Assembly: GCA_016177765.1 (NCBI GenBank)
Contig: JACOUP010000008.1
Span: 439,021 to 503,020, forward strand
Reading direction: 5' to 3'
Length of the DNA: 64,000 bases
Origin: Deltaproteobacteria bacterium
Lineage (GTDB): Bacteria > UBA10199 > JACPAL01 > JACOUP01
The notes under the pieces were generated by a model. The model was not told where the DNA came from. It saw only the letters and a list, made by a program, of their open reading frames with translations, and searched no databases. The translations under genes were made by a program, and so were the position numbers. This document shows positions 33,159 to 41,557 of this stretch, in pieces (the stretch's first letter is position 1; each line of letters begins with the position of its first letter).

Positions 33159-34378
33159 TGGAGACTCCTTAGGTATTCGGCAATATCATTGTAATCCTTG
33201 TCCGGGACCTGGTCACCGAACGACGGCATCGTGGACGTCAAGGTTTTAGGATCGTAGTAACCGGGGGCGGGGACAATAACGGCATTCGGATTTTTCACCG
33301 ACTCCAGGAGGTATTCAATACGATGGATCATCCCGGCGTGGGTCAGGTCAGGACCGACATTGGTCGCGGGACTCAATGGCAGGTTGTGACAAGAAACACA
33401 CCCTAGATCGACTGTGAGCTGTTTTCCTCGGGAGGCATTGGCCCCTGGAATCGAATCGATGACCAGGTTTTGAAGGGCCCTCTTCGGAACCGCTTCTCCC
33501 TCGAACCGGAGGAACCGCCATCGGGTGAGCCCCTTCATCCCGTTCCTCTCACTGATCGCCCCATCCCAGACGGCAAAGGTGATCGGAACAAACCCCTTGC
33601 TCAAAGCCACCGCTGACCCTTTCGGATTCCTCGGTCTCTTGATCACCACCTGCCATTCATTATTCTTCCAGAGGCCACGCCCCATCAGCCCCTCGGACGG
33701 GGTCGAGGTCAGGGTTCCAAACCCTTCGGCGAGCAGATTTTCCACGTAATCTGCCTTTCGAGAGATCGATTTTGGATTACCAGCCTCTTCACCCGTTCGG
33801 TGATTAATCGGATAACCGGCCTCAAGCAGATCGCTGCGGAGGATCGGGTTTGGCCCGTCCGGAGCCTCCAAAGATGCCTTCCAGTGCCAGATATTGACAG
33901 GGTTCCCTGGATTCCCCATCCCTATATAAGGAAGGGGAGACCCGTCGTGATTCATCGGGAATCCGACAGCAACCGCATCCCTAAAAAGGGTGACACCACT
34001 CTCCCGGTCATCCACCGTGGCATCCTTCCAGGAAAGGAGGAGACCGACCTCCTTATTGTTGCCAAGGGCCCTGACGGTCAGGTCAAACTTCTTATAGGGG
34101 TGGTTCACCCCATCAGGGTGATTCACCCCAGCGGAACGGGGAGACACAGAGATTTGCGGACCGAGGGGGATGGTCACAGCCTTGGCCTCTTGCCAGGCCG
34201 CATCGAAGGGATCGATCGGCACCGTCTCCTGGATCCGTTTCACCAAAATCAGATCTCCCTGGGCTTCCAGTTTTGTGATTTGGCCCTCCGCCTCCGGATC
34301 CATTTTTACCTTGGCACAGGCGGTCATCTCCCCAAAGAGTAGAAGGATTGAAAAAAGTTTTAAAAAGTTAGACCGCAT
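33155..34378 (-). CDS. heme-binding gamma subunit with c-type cytochrome domain
   Basis: A 407-residue exported protein with a lipoprotein-like signal (ILLLFGEMTAC). The central part resembles the ethylbenzene-dehydrogenase/NxrC-type heme b domain of type II DMSO-reductase-family gamma subunits (DAVAVGFPMNHDGSPLPYIGMG, WHWKASLEA). C-terminal CVSCH at residues 327-331 and a STMPSF methionine form a mono-heme cytochrome c domain. It would pass electrons between the FeS beta subunit and soluble carriers. I chose the ATG at 34378, overlapping the beta-subunit stop by 11 bases. Tandem palindromes encode GVNHPDGVNHP near residue 80. Confidence 0.87.
   Translation of the reverse strand: MRSNFLKLFSILLLFGEMTACAKVKMDPEAEGQITKLEAQGDLILVKRIQETVPIDPFDAAWQEAKAVTIPLGPQISVSPRSAGVNHPDGVNHPYKKFDLTVRALGNNKEVGLLLSWKDATVDDRESGVTLFRDAVAVGFPMNHDGSPLPYIGMGNPGNPVNIWHWKASLEAPDGPNPILRSDLLEAGYPINHRTGEEAGNPKSISRKADYVENLLAEGFGTLTSTPSEGLMGRGLWKNNEWQVVIKRPRNPKGSAVALSKGFVPITFAVWDGAISERNGMKGLTRWRFLRFEGEAVPKRALQNLVIDSIPGANASRGKQLTVDLGCVSCHNLPLSPATNVGPDLTHAGMIHRIEYLLESVKNPNAVIVPAPGYYDPKTLTSTMPSFGDQVPDKDYNDIAEYLRSLQ
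34098..34128. repeat. tandem palindromes in the gamma-subunit gene
   Basis: GGGTG-GTT-CACCC, CATCA, GGGTG-ATT-CACCC with an 18-nt period (still a multiple of three), read in frame as G-V-N-H-P-D-G-V-N-H-P. Confidence 0.75.
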
Positions 34379-35567
34379 TGGTTCTCTCCTTGGGCCGAAT
34401 ATGAACCGGCTCCTCGACGGTCGTTCTGAAAATCTCCTTCCCATCCTCACTAAAGGCGATGACCGTATCGTTGTACAAGGTAAACGGTTTTCCATGGATC
34501 AAGTTTTCATAAACCTTCGGCCCCTCTTCAATCTCGTAGCGAAAAATGATCTCCTGGCTTCGACGAAAGAGTTGGAGGACTGCCAGCAGTTCCCGATCGG
34601 GTGCCAGGTATTTGTCAATCGCCCCATCCACACCGGGGCCGAACATCTGGTGGAGGTAGGCCTTTGGGACCCAGCGCGGCGGGATATAATAAATGTTCGG
34701 CTCCGTTCCAAATTGCGGGTAGAGCGGCAATGCAATCTTCGCCACCTTGATCATGTAATAAAGGGGGCTCTTGCGATTTTCCGTCCAAGACCCGTCCTGA
34801 TTCAGATCAACAAGCCCTTGCAAGCGAATCTGTCCGACACAGGCGGACATGCAACGGGTCTCCATCCTCTTTCCTTTGAGCAACGGGTCTTTCCCTTCCA
34901 CGCGCGGGTAACAGCCGATGCATTTTTCCGAAACACGGGTCTCGGTGTTAAACATCGGCTTTTTGTAGGGGCAGGCCTCCATACATTTGCGATAGCCGCG
35001 GCACCGTTCCTGATCGATGAGAACAATCCCGTCTTCCGGTCTTTTGTAGATCGCCTTTCTTGGACAGGCGGCAAGACAGGCTGGATAGCTGCAATGGTTA
35101 CAAATCCTCTGGAGATAGAAAAACCAGGCCTTATGTTCAGGGAGACTGACCCCTTCCCCGGAAAGACCGAGCGGACCTCCCGAATTGTATTTGGTCGATG
35201 TGTCCTCGTAGAGGTTTGGGGCCTTCCATTCACGATCGGTGGGAAGATACCCCAAAACGTTTTGCCCCTCTGGGGCTGCTTCAAAGATGGTTTTTTGTCC
35301 GCTGGGGTCCGCCTTGGCCAGCATTGAGAGGAGTTTCACATCCCAGTTTCGAGGGTAGCCGCCGTACGGTTTTGTCTCGACGTTGTTCCACCACATATAT
35401 TCCTGCCCCTTGGAAAAGGTCCATGTGGACTTGCAGGCCATCGAGCAGGTCTGACAGGCAATGCATCGATTGGTATTGAAGACGGCGGCAAACTGTCTTT
35501 TGGGATGGACCCCTTCATACGGGTAATCCATCTCGCGCCCGATCTGCCAGTTGTAAACCTTAGCCAT
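34368..35567 (-). CDS. NxrB/NarH-like iron-sulfur beta subunit
   Basis: A 399-residue protein with four Fe-S cluster motif sets: CIACQTCSMAC near residue 36, CNHCSYPACLAACPR near 157, RCRGYRKCMEACPYKK near 190 and CIGCYP with later CMSAC near 215-245. The N-terminus VYNWQIGREMDYPYEG and KSTWTFSKGQEYMWWNNVET strongly recall NxrB of nitrite oxidisers and the related periplasmic nitrate reductases. It has no signal peptide and would be co-exported with the Tat-bearing alpha subunit. Direction of catalysis (nitrite oxidation or nitrate reduction) cannot be told from this gene. Confidence 0.9.
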   Translation of the reverse strand: MAKVYNWQIGREMDYPYEGVHPKRQFAAVFNTNRCIACQTCSMACKSTWTFSKGQEYMWWNNVETKPYGGYPRNWDVKLLSMLAKADPSGQKTIFEAAPEGQNVLGYLPTDREWKAPNLYEDTSTKYNSGGPLGLSGEGVSLPEHKAWFFYLQRICNHCSYPACLAACPRKAIYKRPEDGIVLIDQERCRGYRKCMEACPYKKPMFNTETRVSEKCIGCYPRVEGKDPLLKGKRMETRCMSACVGQIRLQGLVDLNQDGSWTENRKSPLYYMIKVAKIALPLYPQFGTEPNIYYIPPRWVPKAYLHQMFGPGVDGAIDKYLAPDRELLAVLQLFRRSQEIIFRYEIEEGPKVYENLIHGKPFTLYNDTVIAFSEDGKEIFRTTVEEPVHIRPKERTNAV

Positions 35568-35811
35568 TTCTCACCTCATGAATAATATTTTTCACAAACT
35601 CCTCCCCCTTCTTTTTCAAGACATCATGCGTTCCGCGGTAAAAGGGATCTTTAAAAAGAGAGAAAACCTCCTCATCATCCCACCCCATCATCAGGTATTC
35701 CTCAACAAAGGTCCGGGTCATCTCCTCGTAAAACCGGTCATCGGCCGGTGCCTCCAAAAAGGCCTGGACCATTTCAAACGGATCTTCGGTTTCAAACTCT
35801 TTTTCAGCCAT
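35560..35811 (-). CDS. small acidic protein between alpha and beta subunits
   Basis: An 83-residue acidic protein starting MAEKEFETEDPFEMVQAFLE, without signal peptide, membrane helix or cysteines. It begins 3 bp after the alpha stop and overlaps the beta start by 8 bases, so it is translated with the enzyme subunits. I do not recognise the family. The position suggests an assembly factor or a small accessory subunit of the molybdoenzyme. Confidence 0.8.
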   Translation of the reverse strand: MAEKEFETEDPFEMVQAFLEAPADDRFYEEMTRTFVEEYLMMGWDDEEVFSLFKDPFYRGTHDVLKKKGEEFVKNIIHEVRNG

Positions 35812-35813
35812 GG

Positions 35814-38800
35814 TTACCCCTTTTTCACAAACCCGCCTGCCAGATAGACCTGCATCTCCCTGTTTTCTTCCCCTGGCGTATGACCGGTCGTCGCCCCTTC
35901 CCACTTCCCCTTCCCGCCAAGTCCGCCATCTTCCGCCTTCACCACCCGAACAAGCGTCTCTTTGGGGACGGTGTTGATCATATGATTGTCCGCCTCTCCT
36001 CCAAAAATAAACCTCTGGCCGATCTTGGCCTTGTGAAAGAGGGTGTCGGTCTGATGCATCGGCATCGCCCACTCACGGGTAATGCTCTGCTGGGAACCGT
36101 AGCGGAAATTGGCCTGATAACCGGTTTCGGACAGGGCTCTTCCGTCGGGGCGTGTTTCATGGGCCTTCACGGTCCGTTCAGTCGCAATCCAGGTCCCATG
36201 TTTGATCATGACCACATGATACGGGTAGGCCGGGTTGTATTTCGCCCGGAGCATCAGCCGCGCCACCTTGTAGAACGGGTCTTCCCTCTTCCACCCGATG
36301 TAGGGACGATCGGCCGGGTTGGCATCGACATAGACATAGTCCCCATCGTTGATCCCCAAATCCTTCGCCGCCTGGGGATTGATATGGACCTGGTGATCGG
36401 CCGCATCCGGCTGTCGTTTATCTTCGCGGAGCTGATCTGCAAAATTGGAAGCCCAGACCCGGTTCCAGGTCACATTCGACCACTGGGAATGAACAGTGTG
36501 GCGCGTCTTTGGCGTCACACAGTAAAAATGAAACCCCTGTTCCCAAAGCGGGTTTTTCGTTTGCTTGACCTCACTCCAGGGCATTTTCACGTTCCGGACA
36601 TGACGGGCCTCCGCCTCCATCTCCTCTTTTGAAAGCCCATAGTCCTCCGGCCGGACGAGCGGGTTCGACGAAACAATCGCGTTGGGAAGGTACGGCGTTG
36701 CCTCCACCCCTTCGCGGTGGACGATGAAATTCTCCCCGTACTCAATCGCCTCTGGAATATCGCAGTAACTGTTGAGGCGCCCGGTATCGGTAAAAAACGG
36801 TTTGTCTTCGTGGATCTGTTCCCAAAAAGGAACGCGCGGGTAGGTCCGAAAGAGCATCAGCGCCGCCCCCGGTTCCCCATATTTGCCGGCGATAATATCC
36901 TTGAACTGGTAACCGTTCAGAGTTGACGAAGCATCCAGCAGTCTTTGAATGTACACCTCCGTCTTTCCGTTCAGGGCAAACTTCCAGTAATCCTCAAACC
37001 GTTTGTCCTTAAAGATCTCCCCCATCCTCTTGGCCACACCGGCCAGTATGGTCACATCATCTTTCGTGTTAAGAGGTGGCTTGAGCGATCCCTTCCAGGT
37101 CTGGAGGAACGGGTTGGAGCAGGAAGAGGTGACTTCATAGTTTTCGATCTCCGCCCACCAGCTGGCCGGGAAGGCGATGTCACAGTATTCAATCGTGCCG
37201 TTCAGTTCGACGTCGGTCACGGCAATCATGTTGCAGGTCGGCAGGACGTTCTTGATGACCTGATAGGCCCACTTGGAGTTGTTGATATGATTCACATTGG
37301 TGAACCACATCCCCTTTGTCGGCGTCGGCATATGGGTTTTACCGGTGAAAATCTTGCGACCAAACTTTGGCGTCTCAACAATCAGGGGATGATCGCCATG
37401 CGCCCAGTACGAAGCCCCTTCATCCAGGGCATAATTCTTGACCGGCACCTTTTTCCCCGGAGTGCCGGCATCGAGCGCGGAGTGAAATGGATCTTCGGCG
37501 ACCCAAACCCCAAGCCCCGCGCCAGTCTCTGGAGAGGCCTGAAAATTTGCCGATTTGTAATTGCCAGCCCAAGTGAATGAACCGGCGCCGTTTTTCCCGA
37601 TGTTGCCGGTCAGCATGAGCGGCAGGTAGGTGGACCGATTCACCTCGGTCGCATGGAACCAGTGGTTGATCCCCTCCCCCATATGAATCGCTACCGGTTT
37701 GATGGTGGCAAAATCCTTGGCCAGTTGTTCGATGAGCATCTTCGGCGCCTGTGTGATCTCGGCAACGGAGTCGAGATCGTAATCTTTCAGATGGATTTTA
37801 TACGCCTCCCAGAGGGTCATCGCCTCGACAGTTGTGCCATCCACTAGCTTCACGGCCCCTTTCCATTCCAGAACCGGATCGATCCCCTTTTCTTTCAGAT
37901 GCCCTCCGACATCGTCACGGGTTACCGCTTTAAATTCATTCGAGGCATCGCGAATGACAAAGTCCCCCAACTTTTCGTATTGATCTTTTTTCAGCCCTTG
38001 TTCCTTAAAACTGGCCCCCTCTTCCCTGAGTCCTGACTGATAACCAGCAAAAATCTCGGAGGCATGGAGGCGTTTTAAATTGTCTGTCCGGACCAGGAGC
38101 GGGAGATCGGTGAACTGTTTGACGAAGTCGGCGTCATACATCTTCCGATCCATCAAGATCTTTGCAACACCTAAAAAGATGGCCGTATCCGAGGCAGGGC
38201 GGACCGGGATCCAGTAATCCGATTTAGTCGCCGGCGGGCTGTACTCGGGGGTGATCGTCACCACCTTGGCGCCGCGTTCCATCGATTCGATGAACCAGTG
38301 GGATTCCGGCATCTTGTTTTCCACCAGATTCTTGCCGCACTGGATATGCAGTTTGGTGAAGCGAAGGTCGTTGAAATCGCAATCGGATGTCTGAAGGCCG
38401 TGGACAAAAGGATAACCGGGGGCCTGATCGCCATGTTCCGTATAATTGTCCCAACTGCGTCCCCCCTTCGCCTCTTTTTCATCAACCCCCCGGATATGAC
38501 TGTCGGCGAGCGCCATCATGTTGGAGAAACGGAACATTCCGAATTTGCCGATGACGCCCAAGAGTCCCATCCCGCCGCGGAATTTAAGGGCCCGAACCCC
38601 GGCCCCCTCCATCCGCTGGACCATCTCAGGAACGTACCCTTCTTCGGCAAGCCGCTTCGATCCTTCCGGACCATCATACATCTTGGCAATCGCAATCATC
38701 CCGGAGGCGGCCAGATCAAACGCCTCATCCCAGGAGATCACCTGCAGTTGATCGCTCCCACGACTGTCGAATTTATATTTTTTCTTCAACTCCGGTGTCA

Positions 38801-39251
38801 GGTAGGGGAAACCGTCTTTCGCCCATTCACGCCACCCTTTTCGCACTAGCGGGTCTTTGAGCCGGTTCGGCCCGTACATCCGTTGGGCCAGCGTATACCC
38901 CTTGGGACACATCCTCGGATTCCAATTGGGGGAGGCCTTGTTGCCGTAAAGATCGGAATACCGCTGGACATCATAGTTTTGTTCTGTACGGACAAGGATA
39001 CCATTCCGGACAAAGGCCCTGACCCGGCAGGCATGGGTATCATTGGGGGAACAGACAAAGGTGAAAGAGGAATCATACCGGTACTGATCCCGATAGACCT
39101 TTTCCCAATCGCGACTGGGGTAGAACTCCAGCGGATTGTCCACCCCAACAATCGGTTTCAGGAAGGAATAGGCCTGAGAGGAAAGAAAGGCGGTCGCCAC
39201 CCCGCCAGCCCCTGCCATCTTGAGAAATTGACGCCTGTCGATCCGTTTCAT
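35814..39251 (-). CDS. NxrA/NarG-like molybdopterin alpha subunit, Tat-exported
   Basis: A 1145-residue type II DMSO-reductase-family catalytic subunit. Residues 1-30 are a Tat signal (DRRQFLKMAGAGG). C67, C75 and C115 line up by eye with FS0 cluster ligands of NarG. The NarG His49 position is Cys67 here, and the Cys53 position is Asp71. The candidate Mo-ligand Asp lies in TSDCDFND near residues 290-292. Length and the SRDWEKVYRDQYRYDSSF segment resemble periplasm-facing NxrA and pNarG. The start at 39251 has GGGGGAAAG upstream. It is the first gene of the operon, divergent from an Rrf2 regulator. Substrate (nitrite/nitrate versus other oxyanion) is unresolved. Confidence 0.9.
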   Translation of the reverse strand: MKRIDRRQFLKMAGAGGVATAFLSSQAYSFLKPIVGVDNPLEFYPSRDWEKVYRDQYRYDSSFTFVCSPNDTHACRVRAFVRNGILVRTEQNYDVQRYSDLYGNKASPNWNPRMCPKGYTLAQRMYGPNRLKDPLVRKGWREWAKDGFPYLTPELKKKYKFDSRGSDQLQVISWDEAFDLAASGMIAIAKMYDGPEGSKRLAEEGYVPEMVQRMEGAGVRALKFRGGMGLLGVIGKFGMFRFSNMMALADSHIRGVDEKEAKGGRSWDNYTEHGDQAPGYPFVHGLQTSDCDFNDLRFTKLHIQCGKNLVENKMPESHWFIESMERGAKVVTITPEYSPPATKSDYWIPVRPASDTAIFLGVAKILMDRKMYDADFVKQFTDLPLLVRTDNLKRLHASEIFAGYQSGLREEGASFKEQGLKKDQYEKLGDFVIRDASNEFKAVTRDDVGGHLKEKGIDPVLEWKGAVKLVDGTTVEAMTLWEAYKIHLKDYDLDSVAEITQAPKMLIEQLAKDFATIKPVAIHMGEGINHWFHATEVNRSTYLPLMLTGNIGKNGAGSFTWAGNYKSANFQASPETGAGLGVWVAEDPFHSALDAGTPGKKVPVKNYALDEGASYWAHGDHPLIVETPKFGRKIFTGKTHMPTPTKGMWFTNVNHINNSKWAYQVIKNVLPTCNMIAVTDVELNGTIEYCDIAFPASWWAEIENYEVTSSCSNPFLQTWKGSLKPPLNTKDDVTILAGVAKRMGEIFKDKRFEDYWKFALNGKTEVYIQRLLDASSTLNGYQFKDIIAGKYGEPGAALMLFRTYPRVPFWEQIHEDKPFFTDTGRLNSYCDIPEAIEYGENFIVHREGVEATPYLPNAIVSSNPLVRPEDYGLSKEEMEAEARHVRNVKMPWSEVKQTKNPLWEQGFHFYCVTPKTRHTVHSQWSNVTWNRVWASNFADQLREDKRQPDAADHQVHINPQAAKDLGINDGDYVYVDANPADRPYIGWKREDPFYKVARLMLRAKYNPAYPYHVVMIKHGTWIATERTVKAHETRPDGRALSETGYQANFRYGSQQSITREWAMPMHQTDTLFHKAKIGQRFIFGGEADNHMINTVPKETLVRVVKAEDGGLGGKGKWEGATTGHTPGEENREMQVYLAGGFVKKG

Positions 39252-39405
39252 TTGATCTTTCCCCCATTCGTTGACACAAGATCCTGGTAATAATGGATGA
39301 TGATATCTATTATGATAATCATTCAAACAGCGGTAATGATGAGAATCAGTTCTCAACATGATTGTGATCAGTTGAGGGGGATAAAAAAACTTCTAGGTTG
39401 AAAAC
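39252..39405. promoter_or_regulatory. divergent control region, molybdoenzyme operon / Rrf2 gene
   Basis: 154 bp shared by two divergent genes. It contains ATGAT-A-ATCAT (39312-39322), a larger imperfect dyad 39300-39322, and TGAGAA-TCAG-TTCTCA (39340-39355), a perfect 6-4-6 inverted repeat. These are plausible operators for the adjacent Rrf2 protein or another regulator. I cannot place -10/-35 boxes securely. Confidence 0.55.
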
Positions 39406-39825
39406 ATGCTCTTGGCGCAAACTGCTGAATATGCCCTTCGTGTCATGGCGGAGATGGCGGTCCAGAGATCCCGCGGCCCTTTTCGGGCCAGGGATCTTGC
39501 CAAAAAGGCCCATGTTCCTCCGGCCTTTCTCTCCAAGGTGATGAGACAGCTTGTCAAGGCAGGGCTCCTCGAAGCGAGGCACGGCCGCGGAGGGGGGTTT
39601 TTCTTGACGCGTCCCCTCTCCAAAATCAGTTTTGCCGAGATTCTGGCCGCCGTCGGTTCCGAGTTTGAATCGAATCGCTGCCTCTTCGGCTGGAAAAAAT
39701 GCCCCAAGAAGAACCCCTGTCTCCTTCACAACCAATGGAAAGGGATGAAAGGGAGGCTCCTCCGCTGGGCCAAAGAGACAACGCTCAAAGATGTCAGACA
39801 AGACAGGCCCAGGATCTCAACTTGA
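39406..39825 (+). CDS. Rrf2-family regulator with Fe-S type cysteines
   Basis: A 139-residue winged-helix protein. LLAQTAEYALRVMAEMA, then FLSKVMRQLVKAGLLEARHGRGGGF are the Rrf2 DNA-binding domain. Three cysteines, CLFGWKKCPKKNPC near residues 92-105, match the [2Fe-2S] ligand region of NsrR/IscR-type members. Its position, divergent from the molybdoenzyme operon, suggests it senses NO, nitrite-derived stress or Fe-S status and controls that operon. The last residues are unlike IscR. Confidence 0.88.
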   Translation: MLLAQTAEYALRVMAEMAVQRSRGPFRARDLAKKAHVPPAFLSKVMRQLVKAGLLEARHGRGGGFFLTRPLSKISFAEILAAVGSEFESNRCLFGWKKCPKKNPCLLHNQWKGMKGRLLRWAKETTLKDVRQDRPRIST

Positions 39826-39858
39826 CCTGACTCAAAATCCTTTGATAATGGGAGCCTC

Positions 39859-41478
39859 ATGACAACCTTGGGCAACTATCTCACCCAGTCCCTCAAAGAA
39901 CTCGGTGTCTCTACCCTTTTTGGGATCCCCGGTGACTACATTCTAGACCTCTGTCACGAACTGGAGACGACCAATGGGTTTCGATTCATCCCCCTCTCCA
40001 CGGAGCCAGGTGTTGGATTTGCAGCCCAAGCTTTCGCGCGAGCCACCGGAAAACTGGGGGTTGTCTGCGTTACTTATGGGGTAGGTGGTCTAAGCGTCCT
40101 CAATCCGGTCGCCTGTGCCTATGCAGAAATGGCCCCTCTCCTTGTTTTGAGCGGTGGACCGAGTCGGGAAGAAAAAGAAAGGGCAAGCATCCTGGTCCAT
40201 CACCAGGTCAAATCCCCCTCAAGCCAGTTAAAAATTTTTGAAGAGGTCACCCAATACGCCGCCGTTCTGGACGATCCTGCCACAGCGGCGCAAAAAATTG
40301 ACCACGCCCTTGAATGCACTCTCCAGTACATGAAACCGGTCTATCTGGAGATCCCCCGAGGGGCCATCCATCAAGAGATTCGGGTCCCAACAGAAAAAAA
40401 GAGGCCTCTCCTGACGGTTAATGAGGAGGCGGTGACAGAAGCGGCTCACGAAATTGGCGACCGGCTCAGCCGGGCCAAAAAACCGGTTTTGGTCGTCGGC
40501 ATTGAGGTCCATCGCAAAAAATTGGCCGGTAAAGTGGTCCGGTTTGCAGAGCAGTGGGGCATCCCGGTGGTTTCCACATTCCTCGCCCGCGGGACTTACC
40601 CGTACGACCATCCCCAATACCTTGGCACCTACCTCGGCGCCGCCTGCCCTCCTTTGGTGCGTGAAACCGTCGAGAAATCGGATTGTCTTTTCATGCTGGG
40701 GGTTATCCTCACAGATACAAACATGGCGGTGCGCCTGAAAGATGTCGATCCAAAGAATGTGATGCTCTGCCTCGGCCGAGAGGTTAAAATACAGCACCAC
40801 AAGTACGAAAATGCCCCTCTCGAAAAAGTTCTGGATCGAATTCTAGAAGGCCCTGTCCAACAGAAGGCCCGGCATTTTGAAAAAATACCCCCCCCTGACA
40901 TTGCCCCCCCTCCCACAGGGAATGGGCCGATTACCGTTGGGCAGGTGATTGATCACCTTAATTATTTTCTTAAGACCCAGGAACAGATGATTGTTGTGGC
41001 CGACACAGGAGACTCTCTTTTTATCTCTTACGAATTAAACGCTAAAAGGGTGATGGCCCCCGCCTATTATACCACGATGGGGTTCGCCGTCCCTTCTGGA
41101 ATAGGAATTCAGATTGGAACCGGCGAGAGGCCCTTGATCCTTGTTGGTGATGGGGCCTTCCAGATGACAGGGACGGAGTTGGCCCAATGCCCCCGCTACG
41201 AGATCAACCCGATCGTCATCCTTCTCAATAACAACCGATGGGGGATGCTGGAGCCGTTTCTCCCAGAAGGAGGGTACAACAAGATCCCCAACTGGCCGTA
41301 TGCTGAGATGGCCCGCGGCTGGGGAGGAAACGGTTTTTCCGTCAAGACACCCAAGGAATTCCAGGAAGCCCTGCAAACCGCCCATCGCTCTGACCGGTTT
41401 TCCCTCATTGAAGTCGCAATCCAGCCTGGGGATTACACGAAGACGTTGCAAATCTTTGCAAAGGGGATCAAGAGCTAA
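39859..41478 (+). CDS. thiamine-diphosphate 2-oxoacid decarboxylase, IpdC-like
   Basis: A 539-residue ThDP enzyme of the pyruvate/indolepyruvate/phenylpyruvate decarboxylase group. It has three domains: an N-terminal PYR domain (GIPGDYILDLCHELE; catalytic Glu in PLSTEPGVGFAAQAFAR), a central domain, and a C-terminal PP domain with GDGAFQMTGTELAQ...NN, the ThDP-Mg motif. It would decarboxylate an aromatic or branched 2-oxoacid to an aldehyde; the aldehyde dehydrogenase at 18201 is too distant to link. The gene stands alone, 33 bp after the Rrf2 gene. Confidence 0.88.
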   Translation: MTTLGNYLTQSLKELGVSTLFGIPGDYILDLCHELETTNGFRFIPLSTEPGVGFAAQAFARATGKLGVVCVTYGVGGLSVLNPVACAYAEMAPLLVLSGGPSREEKERASILVHHQVKSPSSQLKIFEEVTQYAAVLDDPATAAQKIDHALECTLQYMKPVYLEIPRGAIHQEIRVPTEKKRPLLTVNEEAVTEAAHEIGDRLSRAKKPVLVVGIEVHRKKLAGKVVRFAEQWGIPVVSTFLARGTYPYDHPQYLGTYLGAACPPLVRETVEKSDCLFMLGVILTDTNMAVRLKDVDPKNVMLCLGREVKIQHHKYENAPLEKVLDRILEGPVQQKARHFEKIPPPDIAPPPTGNGPITVGQVIDHLNYFLKTQEQMIVVADTGDSLFISYELNAKRVMAPAYYTTMGFAVPSGIGIQIGTGERPLILVGDGAFQMTGTELAQCPRYEINPIVILLNNNRWGMLEPFLPEGGYNKIPNWPYAEMARGWGGNGFSVKTPKEFQEALQTAHRSDRFSLIEVAIQPGDYTKTLQIFAKGIKS

Positions 41479-41483
41479 CACCG

Positions 41484-41524
41484 GTGCCTGGCACCACGAG
41501 GGTCATTTGTACCAGGCACGCGTG
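41484..41524. repeat. REP copy 1
   Basis: A 41-bp element beginning GTGCCTGGCAC and ending CCAGGCACGCGTG. GTGCCTGG and CCAGGCAC form the outer stem, and an inner GGTGCC-T-GGCACC palindrome lies at 41483-41495. It is identical to the copy at 43066-43106. Confidence 0.9.
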
Positions 41525-41557
41525 TAACATATTGAAAAATAGTAGAAAAATTTACTG

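Noticed and set aside
34170-35327. 385-codon plus-strand frame opposite the gamma and beta subunits
   Set aside because: Antisense to two genes with clear heme and Fe-S motifs.
32000-39251. Calling the molybdoenzyme a proven nitrite oxidoreductase
   Set aside because: Motifs place it in the NXR/pNar-like group, but direction and substrate cannot be settled without phylogeny and genome context.
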